A model generated the notes under the pieces. That model was not told where the DNA came from and searched no databases. It saw only the letters and a program-made list of their open reading frames with translations. Positions 1 through 5,340 of a stretch of DNA of 6,725 nt are shown one piece after another; within the stretch, counting starts at the first letter, position 1, and each line of letters begins with the position of its first letter. The DNA comes from Treponema sp. (lineage in GTDB: Bacteria > Spirochaetota > Spirochaetia > Treponematales > Treponemataceae), in the NCBI GenBank assembly GCA_003455655.1, contig DMQP01000052.1:1-6725 (forward strand), read 5' to 3'. Both the position numbers and the translations under genes were made by a program.

Positions 1-4
1 TGTG

Positions 5-24
5 AAGGGCAGCCCTTTTTTTTT
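5..24 (+). terminator. Rho-independent terminator of an upstream unit
   Basis: A 5-bp stem (AAGGG at 5-9 with CCCTT at 13-17) closes a 3-base loop and runs directly into an unbroken T tract (16-24). The layout is that of an intrinsic terminator acting on + strand transcripts entering from the left of the window. It separates the integrase from whatever lies upstream. The stem is short, so termination may be partial. Confidence 0.6.
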
Positions 25-61
25 ACCCCACAGAAATACATCAATTGTATAAGGAAGAGCA

Positions 62-1210
62 ATGACACAACAAGAAATAGTAACAAATATCCTTACACAG
101 GACTGGACACCTGATGGAGTTTCTCTCATCTTAGATGCACTCAAACTCAAAAATTACATTGTTTCGGCAGTTCGTACACAAACAAATGAAAGTGAAACGC
201 TTGAACATTTTCTTGAACGCTTTTGGGATTACGACAAGTCTCCCTATGTTCATGAAAAACGAATTGTTGGACAATCCATTCACCGTCGCTACACAGACAT
301 AATGTTAAGTCGGGCCAGAACCTACTGGATTCCGCGCATGGGGAACAAACCCTTAGGGCAAATAACAAAAGAAGACATTAAACGCGTCATGTGGCAACTG
401 GCAACACAAAAACAAAATGTTTTTTCTCGAAAGAAAAATGCAGACGGTTCGCGCAAGAAGACAGCGCAAGTTCTTTCTGCAGAAACAGTAAATCAAGTAG
501 TTCGTTCTGCAACCTGTGCACTTAAGTGGGCATTTCAAAACGGACTTACACCCAACGACTGTTTTTCGGGACTTATCTATTGCCATGTCACTCCACAAAA
601 AAGACATATTCCAACACTCAGCGATGTAAAACGCATTTTTGGAATTCATTGGAACGACAGTGCGAGTAGACTTGCAAATTTAACTGCAATGTGTACTGGC
701 ATGAGAATAGGAGAAATTCAAGCACTACAACTGGGCGACATTGGAAGTGACCGTATTTATGTGCGACATAACTGGGCTCGGCGAGATGGCTTAAAGACTC
801 CCAAAAACGGAGAAGCAAGAGAAATACTCATTACCCCAGAATTACATCACATGCTTATTCGACAGGGAATGAAAAATCCTTTTGGAACAAGCCCTGGCGA
901 TTTTATTTTTTTTGGGCAAACACGAAAGAAACCACGTTCTGCTCAATTTTGGAACAGAGCACTTAAAGAGGTTACACTTTCACTTGGTATAAAAAACGCA
1001 AACAACATAACCTTTCACTGTTGGAGACATTTTTTTACCGCATGCATGGCAGACTTTGTTGACGGAAGAAAACTACAACTTGCAACAGGTCACAAAACAA
1101 TGCAAATGTTAGAACACTATGCCGCTCATCAAAGCGAACAAACGCTTGAAGAATTAGGTGATGTTTCAAGACAATTATTTTTAGACATTATTCGTTTGCC
1201 GATTGCTTAG
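62..1210 (+). CDS. Tyrosine recombinase / phage-type integrase
   Basis: This 382-residue protein is predicted to cut and rejoin DNA at specific sites through a covalent 3'-phosphotyrosine intermediate. Residues about 45-165 form the helical core-binding (SAM-like) domain. Residues about 183-375 form the catalytic domain. The full active-site set is visible: R215 in GMRIGE, a beta-hairpin lysine (K245 or K248), H319 and R322 in HCWRH, H344 in TGHK, and nucleophile Y353 in LEHYAAH. It therefore looks intact and active. The length fits phage or ICE integrases better than XerC/XerD (about 300). The ATG at 62 is preceded by a purine-rich ribosome site (AAGGAAG, 51-57). No excisionase, capsid, relaxase or tRNA target is seen nearby, so it is either a lone recombinase or the edge of an element lying to the left. 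Function is well supported; the substrate is unknown. Confidence 0.9.
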   Translation: MTQQEIVTNILTQDWTPDGVSLILDALKLKNYIVSAVRTQTNESETLEHFLERFWDYDKSPYVHEKRIVGQSIHRRYTDIMLSRARTYWIPRMGNKPLGQITKEDIKRVMWQLATQKQNVFSRKKNADGSRKKTAQVLSAETVNQVVRSATCALKWAFQNGLTPNDCFSGLIYCHVTPQKRHIPTLSDVKRIFGIHWNDSASRLANLTAMCTGMRIGEIQALQLGDIGSDRIYVRHNWARRDGLKTPKNGEAREILITPELHHMLIRQGMKNPFGTSPGDFIFFGQTRKKPRSAQFWNRALKEVTLSLGIKNANNITFHCWRHFFTACMADFVDGRKLQLATGHKTMQMLEHYAAHQSEQTLEELGDVSRQLFLDIIRLPIA

Positions 1211-1231
1211 TAAAAGTAAAAGCGCTATACT
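1203..1231 (+). promoter_or_regulatory. Sigma-70-type promoter for the YczE-like gene
   Basis: TTGCTT (1203-1208) and TATACT (1226-1231) are separated by exactly 17 bp, the optimal sigma-70 spacing. The -35 box overlaps the last integrase codons and its stop. Transcription would begin near 1238, giving a leader of about 12 nt before the ATG at 1250. A GAGG ribosome site (1239-1242) would then sit at the very 5' end of the mRNA. A small dyad, CTCG-N4-CGAG (1230-1241), straddles the predicted start and may be chance. Confidence 0.6.
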
Positions 1232-1249
1232 CGGGTTCGAGGTTTTTCA

Positions 1250-1939
1250 ATGCAGTTTTCGTTAAAAGAATTTTTAAAGGAACAATTTATAGTCCCTCAG
1301 TTTGGAAAAAAGTTTCTCATTATGATTTTAGGGATTTTTTTTATGGGATTTTTCCTTTCGTTTTTAATCTGCATTGGTTGGGGAACTGACCCTTATTCAT
1401 TTCAGAACAAAATTATTTCAACAAGAATCGGCTGGCTGTTTGGAACGTGGCAGCTTTGTTTGAACGCGATCATGTTTGTAATTGTTGTGATCTGGGACCG
1501 CAGAGTGATTGGCTTTGGCACAATTGCAAACATGGTTTTTGTCGGATACATTTCTGACTTTTTTGTCTGGCTGTGGAGCAAAGTTATTCCCTCCGCAGTG
1601 TTCACTGACGCTTCATATTTAGCACTTAAAATTGCACTCTTTGCAGTGTCGCTCATTTTGTTTGCAGCAGCTGCTTCATTTTACATAAATGCACAGATGG
1701 GACTTTCTCCTTACGATGCACTGGCAACTCTTATTGGGAAAAAATTAAATCGCATTCCCCAAGCACTTACACGAATTGCCTTTGACATGACTGCTGTTGT
1801 GGTGGGTATTCTCGTAAGTTTAGGAACAGACATTCCAATTAAAACAGCTCTCATAGGTTCAATCGCAATGGGCTTACTTTTAGGTCCCATGATTCAACTG
1901 GTAGGACGATTCACTCGGTCAAAACTTCTTGCAAGTTGA
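1250..1939 (+). CDS. YczE/YitT-family integral membrane protein
   Basis: This 229-residue, strongly hydrophobic protein has about six predicted membrane segments, at roughly 22-43, 66-82, 87-109, 123-147, 178-192 and 198-218. Two related loop motifs, GWGTDP (43-48) and GLSPYDAL (151-158), sit at matching places in the two halves. This duplicated G-x-x-P-x-D pattern is typical of the YczE/YyaS/YitT group (COG2364). The family has no firmly established biochemical role, and transport or membrane-associated regulation is only a guess. The ATG at 1250 follows GAGG (1239-1242) with a 7-nt spacer. The gene has its own promoter just upstream and contains the next gene's promoter in its last codons, so it is probably transcribed as a single-gene unit. 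Length and motifs look complete. Confidence 0.8.
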   Translation: MQFSLKEFLKEQFIVPQFGKKFLIMILGIFFMGFFLSFLICIGWGTDPYSFQNKIISTRIGWLFGTWQLCLNAIMFVIVVIWDRRVIGFGTIANMVFVGYISDFFVWLWSKVIPSAVFTDASYLALKIALFAVSLILFAAAASFYINAQMGLSPYDALATLIGKKLNRIPQALTRIAFDMTAVVVGILVSLGTDIPIKTALIGSIAMGLLLGPMIQLVGRFTRSKLLAS

Positions 1940-1957
1940 AAGTACGCATGTTATACT
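1929..1957 (+). promoter_or_regulatory. Promoter of the nfeD-SPFH operon, predicted leaderless
   Basis: TTGCAA (1929-1934) and TATACT (1952-1957) are 17 bp apart, a near-consensus sigma-70 promoter. The -35 lies inside the last codons of the YczE-like gene. Only six bases separate the -10 from the ATG at 1964, so the usual start point, 7 nt after the -10, coincides with the A of the ATG. The -35 also sits within a perfect 8-bp palindrome, CTTGCAAG (1928-1935). Confidence 0.65.
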
Positions 1958-1963
1958 TTATTC

Positions 1964-2416
1964 ATGATTGATTTTTTCTTACAGCATTTACCGGTATTCT
2001 GGCTGGTGGTCATGGCTGTGTGCATTGTCATTGAATCTATGACTATGATGCTTACAACCATCTGGTTTGGATGTGGAGCTCTGGTAATGGTGTTTGTCTC
2101 AATGACTCCCCTTCCCTTTAAGTGGCAGTTACTCTTGTTTGCAGCAATATCGCTTGCCCTCCTTATTTTTACAAGACCCTTTTTTTACCAAAAGCTCAAA
2201 CTAAAAAAACAGGCAACAAACGCAGATTCGCTTATAGGCAAAAAAGTAATTGTTACTCAAACAATTTCTGCACTTGAAAAAGGAGCCATAAAAATTAATG
2301 GCATTGAATGGACTGCATCTTGCGCAAACCTTTCTGACAGTTCTCAAAGCATAAGTCCAGGAACAGAAGTTACTGTTACAGACATTCAAGGTGCAACTGC
2401 AATCGTATCGCTATAA
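1964..2416 (+). CDS. Short NfeD-family membrane protein (NfeD1b type)
   Basis: This 150-residue protein is predicted to pair with the SPFH protein encoded next to it and anchor or modulate its membrane assemblies, as YbbJ does with QmcA (YbbK) in E. coli. Hydrophobic segments at about 10-28, 33-49 and 53-70 are followed by a small soluble domain (about 88-150). That domain reads as the NfeD C-terminal OB fold, with its beta-strand run GKKVIVTQTIS, the INGIEW turn and closing strands GTEVTVTDIQG and AIVSL. E24 in the first segment and W34-F35-G36 match the usual pattern. There is no ClpP-like serine protease domain, so this is the short form. The ATG at 1964 puts the first membrane segment about ten residues in, as in relatives. 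No ribosome site precedes it, which fits leaderless initiation. Confidence 0.85.
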   Translation: MIDFFLQHLPVFWLVVMAVCIVIESMTMMLTTIWFGCGALVMVFVSMTPLPFKWQLLLFAAISLALLIFTRPFFYQKLKLKKQATNADSLIGKKVIVTQTISALEKGAIKINGIEWTASCANLSDSSQSISPGTEVTVTDIQGATAIVSL

Positions 2417-2428
2417 TTTTTTTTACAT

Positions 2429-2434
2429 AAGGAG
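2429..2434 (+). promoter_or_regulatory. Strong Shine-Dalgarno of the SPFH gene
   Basis: AAGGAG lies six bases before the ATG at 2441 and is the best ribosome site in the window. It contrasts with the absence of any such site before the three predicted leaderless genes. It shows that ordinary Shine-Dalgarno initiation is used here for a gene inside an operon. Confidence 0.8.
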
Positions 2435-2440
2435 AAATAT

Positions 2441-3361
2441 ATGAACTTGTACATCATTATTGCACTACTGGTTATTGCCATGTTGTTAATCATCACCAAC
2501 ATTCGCATTGTTCCTCAGTCACACGCAGTCATCATTGAACGCTTAGGCACTTATGTTGCAACCTGGCAGACAGGACTTCATGTTAAAGTACCTTTCATTG
2601 ATCGCATTGCAAACAAAGTATCGCTTAAAGAAAAAGTGTTAGACTTTCCGCCTCAGCCGGTAATTACCAAAGACAATGTTACCATGAAAATTGATACCGT
2701 TGTTTACATGCAGATTACCGATCCAAAACTGTATTCATACGGTGTTGAAAATCCTATGACTGCAATTGAAAACTTGAGTGCAACAACACTTCGTAACATT
2801 ATTGGTGAACTAGAACTTGATGCAACTCTCACCAGCCGTGATGTTATTAACTCAAAGATGCGCTCTATTCTCGACGAAGCAACTGACCCTTGGGGCATTA
2901 AAGTTAACCGCGTTGAAGTTAAAAACATTATGCCTCCAGAAGCAATTCGTGAAGCAATGGAAAAACAGATGCGTGCTGAACGCGAAAGACGCGAAAAAAT
3001 TCTTATTGCAGAAGGACAGAAGCAGTCAGAAATTTTGGTTGCAGAGGGAAAAAAGCAGGCAGCAATTCTCGAAGCAGAAGCAGAAAAACAAGCAGCAATC
3101 TTACGGGCAGAAGCAGACAAAGAAGCAAAAATGCGCCGTGCAGAAGGTGAAGCTCAGGCTATACGCGAAGTTAAACAAGCAACCGCAGACGGTCTTAAAA
3201 TGATTCGCGAAGCAGCAGTTGATGAAAAAGTTATTAAACTGCGCAGTCTTGAAGCACTTGAAAAAGCAGCTGATGGACAGGCAACAAAACTTATTGTTCC
3301 CGCAGATTTCCAAAATCTTGCAGGAGTTGTAAGTGCTTTATCTGAAGTAGCTAAAAAATAA
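2441..3361 (+). CDS. SPFH/stomatin-family membrane protein (QmcA-like slipin)
   Basis: This 306-residue protein is predicted to form ring-like oligomers on the cytoplasmic membrane that organise lipid microdomains or control membrane protease access. It has one N-terminal membrane segment (about 3-20), with no cleavable signal. The SPFH/Band 7 domain follows (about 22-185), with the typical VPQSHAVIIERLG opening, GLHVKVPFID, and VKNIMPPEAIREAME near its end. A long charged helix (about 170-260) carries five tandem 11-residue repeats. The C-terminus (about 265-306) is the hydrophobic, Ala-rich tail seen in QmcA/paraslipins. Length is normal for the family (about 300). It lies 24 bp after nfeD on the same strand, and the pairing strongly supports both calls. 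Its stop codon is four bases from the end of the convergent cyclase gene. Confidence 0.92.
   Translation: MNLYIIIALLVIAMLLIITNIRIVPQSHAVIIERLGTYVATWQTGLHVKVPFIDRIANKVSLKEKVLDFPPQPVITKDNVTMKIDTVVYMQITDPKLYSYGVENPMTAIENLSATTLRNIIGELELDATLTSRDVINSKMRSILDEATDPWGIKVNRVEVKNIMPPEAIREAMEKQMRAERERREKILIAEGQKQSEILVAEGKKQAAILEAEAEKQAAILRAEADKEAKMRRAEGEAQAIREVKQATADGLKMIREAAVDEKVIKLRSLEALEKAADGQATKLIVPADFQNLAGVVSALSEVAKK
2999..3163 (+). repeat. Five tandem 33-bp / 11-residue coiled-coil repeats inside the SPFH gene
   Basis: Residues 187-241 read as five consecutive 11-mers following I-L-x-A-E-x-x-K-Q-A-x: starts at I187, I198, I209, I220 and M231, with no gap between them. An 11-residue period (hendecad) predicts a nearly straight or slightly right-handed coiled coil. 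The Ala-Glu-Lys codons also make this stretch internally repetitive DNA, which explains long spurious open frames on the opposite strand. Confidence 0.85.
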
Positions 3362-3365
3362 AAAA

Positions 3366-4757
3366 CTACAAACGCTGTGTGCTGGTGACAAAATAAGTTG
3401 TGCACTGGCCACAGCCTTTTATTTCTACACCTTCACGTTTTTGAAAAAGATAATTTCCCGCAACAACAGGATTTTGTAACAGTTTCGCATAAAGAGCAGT
3501 AGAAATTTGAATACGTGACGGCTCTCCATTCGATTCCATACGAGAAGCAAAGTTAACGGTTGCACCCCACATGTCATAAACGAATTTCTTTTCACCAATA
3601 ACACCAGCAACAACAGGACCAGAGTTTGCACCAATGCGAATAGACAAATCGGGATAAGTCTGGTGCGCACTGTTGAAGCGAACAGTTAAATCTTGAACTG
3701 CAAACAAAAAGTTAAGCATTTCAACCTGATGTCCTTCGTAACGTTCAGGAACACCGGCTGCAATCATGTAAGCATCTCCAATGGTTTTAATTTTTTCTAC
3801 ACTGTAAGAATCAAGCAATTCATCAATCTGAGAGAAAAATTCATTTAGCAAGTCAACTGTTTTTACATGACCTATAGCATTTGAAAGTTCAGTAAAACCT
3901 ACAATATCTATAAAGGCAACTGTAACATCTTCAAACTCTTCAATTACTTTTTCTGAAAGTCCGCCTGCTTCAGTCATGTCATCTTTAAGAGAGTCTGCAA
4001 TTTTTTGAGGAAGAATGTTTTTAAGCAATTTGTCTGACTTGTCGTTTGCAGCTTTAAGTCGTGCAATCAATTCGAGGTCTGGATTCTCCATGTTCATGTA
4101 CATAATAAAAATACAGATTGCAGTTCCAAAACCGAGAATAAGCAGTTCAGGAAAGATGGCTTGAAGCAAAGCAACAAAACCTTCCATAAGAGTAAAGCTC
4201 AACAGTGTAATTTTTCGCTTAACAGGAACGATTTTAAAGTTAACAAAGAAATACACCAGCGCAACAACAACACAGTAACTTGAAAAAATATATGTACAAG
4301 TTGAAGGCACACCGTAAGAATAAATTGACTGACCTTCACCTGCATAGTACACAGGATTTGCAATAACAATTCCCAACATAACAATCTCAGGAATAATAAT
4401 CCACAAGAAATGCATAAAAAGTCTTTTTTTGTTTTTACGAATATCAATACCCTTTACCGCCCACGCGCTTTCCAAAAGTGCAGAGATAACATAAAACAAA
4501 ACAGTAACAATCCACGCATGCATAAGGAAAATGTATCCCTTAGAAAAGAAATCGTTTATAAAAGGCTTTATATATGCTCGGTCAGTAATAGTTACAACGC
4601 TAATAATATCGCAAGCAAGTTCAGCAAGTGTTACCACCAGTAAAACTTTAAAGATTGTGTTAGGCAAAGAAGACCATCGTTTCTTAGAAAAGAACATAGC
4701 AACAATCAGAGCGACTAAAACAAAACCTGCAATTTGAAAGGCGAAATTATACTTCAT
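3366..4757 (-). CDS. Membrane-bound class III adenylate cyclase
   Basis: This enzyme converts ATP to cyclic AMP. In the 463-residue form, about seven membrane segments (near 7-23, 36-55, 74-94, 115-134, 153-175, 182-202, 206-222) form an N-terminal sensor or anchor. A linker helix with LLKNILPQKIADSLK (244-258), the cyclase transducer signature, leads to the catalytic domain (about 275-458). Metal-binding D284 (FIDIVGFT) and D328 (KTIGDAYM), adenine-selecting K324 and D395 (VYDMWG), and transition-state N402 and R406 (VNFASRM) are all present. The K/D pair points to ATP, not GTP; the active form would be a homodimer. I chose the ATG at 4757 over one at 4778. The upstream ATG overlaps the predicted -10, and neither has a well-spaced ribosome site. 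The gene is divergent from the lipoprotein gene and convergent with the SPFH gene. Confidence 0.92.
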   Translation of the reverse strand: MKYNFAFQIAGFVLVALIVAMFFSKKRWSSLPNTIFKVLLVVTLAELACDIISVVTITDRAYIKPFINDFFSKGYIFLMHAWIVTVLFYVISALLESAWAVKGIDIRKNKKRLFMHFLWIIIPEIVMLGIVIANPVYYAGEGQSIYSYGVPSTCTYIFSSYCVVVALVYFFVNFKIVPVKRKITLLSFTLMEGFVALLQAIFPELLILGFGTAICIFIMYMNMENPDLELIARLKAANDKSDKLLKNILPQKIADSLKDDMTEAGGLSEKVIEEFEDVTVAFIDIVGFTELSNAIGHVKTVDLLNEFFSQIDELLDSYSVEKIKTIGDAYMIAAGVPERYEGHQVEMLNFLFAVQDLTVRFNSAHQTYPDLSIRIGANSGPVVAGVIGEKKFVYDMWGATVNFASRMESNGEPSRIQISTALYAKLLQNPVVAGNYLFQKREGVEIKGCGQCTTYFVTSTQRL

Positions 4758-4766
4758 AATATAAAC

Positions 4767-4795
4767 AGTATGAACCATAACTTCTATATTCGCAA
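4767..4795 (-). promoter_or_regulatory. Promoter of the adenylate cyclase gene
   Basis: Read on the - strand, TTGCGA (4795-4790) and CATACT (4772-4767) are 17 bp apart. Transcription would begin near 4760, about three bases before the ATG at 4757. A second TTG-type hexamer, TTGACT (4800-4795), is closer to consensus but would leave a 22-bp spacer, so TTGCGA is preferred. Confidence 0.5.
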
Positions 4796-4807
4796 GTCAA
4801 TACTTGC
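4792..4807. promoter_or_regulatory. Perfect inverted repeat between divergent promoters, candidate operator
   Basis: GCAAGT (4792-4797) and ACTTGC (4802-4807) form a perfect 6-bp-arm dyad around the 4-base centre CAAT. The dyad overlaps the -35 boxes of both the cyclase (- strand) and lipoprotein (+ strand) promoters, so one bound protein could control both. Part of the symmetry follows automatically from two facing TTGC -35 boxes, which lowers confidence. Confidence 0.4.
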
Positions 4808-4833
4808 CTTTTTACACAAGATTTTGCTAAAAT
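4804..4833 (+). promoter_or_regulatory. Promoter of the lipoprotein gene, predicted leaderless
   Basis: TTGCCT (4804-4809) and TAAAAT (4828-4833) are separated by 18 bp. Six bases then lead to the ATG at 4840, the same -10-to-ATG distance as in the nfeD promoter. The predicted start point falls on the A of the ATG. No Shine-Dalgarno sequence is present in the AT-rich stretch before the start. Confidence 0.5.
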
Positions 4834-4839
4834 TATTGT

Positions 4840-5340
4840 ATGAAACGGACACATTTTTTTATTACACTTTCTCTTGTTATTTTAACATCACTTTCGATTT
4901 TTTCCTGCGGAACACTAGACAATGCATCAAGGTCTTCAAGTGAACCAAAAAGCACAAAGACTAGTGCAAACGACCTTTACTTTCACAAAGATAACATTGC
5001 AGAATACCTTTCGAAAACCTTCGGAGAAAAAATTGTCACAAGCGGACTAGACATAACATCCCAAGACATGACTTACACCATTCGCGACGGAGAGTTACAA
5101 AGCATTATCTTAGGCGAGTGGAACAGAAGGTATATGTTCCATGGAGTAAAAGTTGGCGACTCTATTACCGATGCACATGCAAAATTAAAAACAGGCTTTA
5201 CTCCTGTTTCAAAAAATACGGGAAAAGAACTTGCAGTATATGCAGATGTTAATACACCTCACTATTTGCTTGAACTGGACATTGACGAAACAGGGCACAT
5301 CTATTTAATTAAGTATGTGCTTTCTTCACTGGTCAAGTAA
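4840..5340 (+). CDS. Small putative lipoprotein of unknown function
   Basis: This 166-residue protein begins with a basic MKR followed by a hydrophobic stretch (6-21) ending in I20-F21-S22-C23. That is a relaxed lipobox of the kind spirochaetes accept, and cleavage before C23 would give a lipid-anchored protein of about 144 residues. A low-complexity Ser/Lys/Thr tether (about 28-43) precedes a compact alpha/beta domain (about 45-166). Its HGVKVGDSITDAHAKL segment (about 101-116) resembles the 'G-x-x-x-G-D-s-x-x-d' strand-helix unit of small secreted SmpA/BLIP-like domains; that is only a resemblance. I do not recognise the family. The gene is divergent from the adenylate cyclase across an 82-bp promoter region, so it may share regulation or a signalling role with it. 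Its last 15 bp overlap the 3' end of the amylase gene on the other strand. Confidence 0.75.
   Translation: MKRTHFFITLSLVILTSLSIFSCGTLDNASRSSSEPKSTKTSANDLYFHKDNIAEYLSKTFGEKIVTSGLDITSQDMTYTIRDGELQSIILGEWNRRYMFHGVKVGDSITDAHAKLKTGFTPVSKNTGKELAVYADVNTPHYLLELDIDETGHIYLIKYVLSSLVK

Noticed and set aside
22..53. Promoter for the integrase (TTTACC with TTGTAT, or TATAAG at 48-53)
   Set aside because: Both combinations are weak: TTGTAT is a poor -10 and TATAAG would need a 20-bp spacer. It overlaps the terminator T tract and the ribosome site, so I did not annotate it.
1230..1247. GGGTTCGAGG stretch resembling a tRNA T-arm just after the integrase gene, as if an attachment site
   Set aside because: The loop is followed by a T run in place of the complementary stem, and no acceptor or anticodon arm is present.
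2412..2417. Perfect TATAAT at the nfeD stop codon, as a separate SPFH promoter
   Set aside because: No acceptable -35 lies at 16-18 bp; the nearest, GTGCAA, gives a 15-bp spacer. The match overlaps the natural stop codon in an AT-rich junction.
2704..3120. 138-residue open frame on the - strand inside the SPFH gene
   Set aside because: It is a shadow of the Ala/Glu/Lys-rich repeats on the + strand; the peptide is low-complexity Ser/Ala/Ile with no ribosome site.
2817..3203. 128-residue + strand open frame overlapping the SPFH gene
   Set aside because: It is a frame-shifted reading of the same repeats, giving a Lys/Gln-rich peptide of no family resemblance.
3374..3424. GCTGTG/CACAGC pair followed by CTTTTATTT, as a terminator for the SPFH operon
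   Set aside because: The 30-base loop is too large and the stem only six bp; it also lies within the cyclase coding sequence. It may be worth checking against 3'-end data.
4734..4943. 69-residue + strand open frame across the cyclase-lipoprotein gap
   Set aside because: It overlaps the start of both real genes in other frames and would run through their promoters; it has no ribosome site.
5295..5320. GCACAT/ATGTGC inverted repeat near the lipoprotein and amylase ends, as a possible terminator
   Set aside because: It lies inside the lipoprotein coding region, has a 14-base loop, and no T tract follows in the amylase direction; the + side has only a broken TTTCTT.
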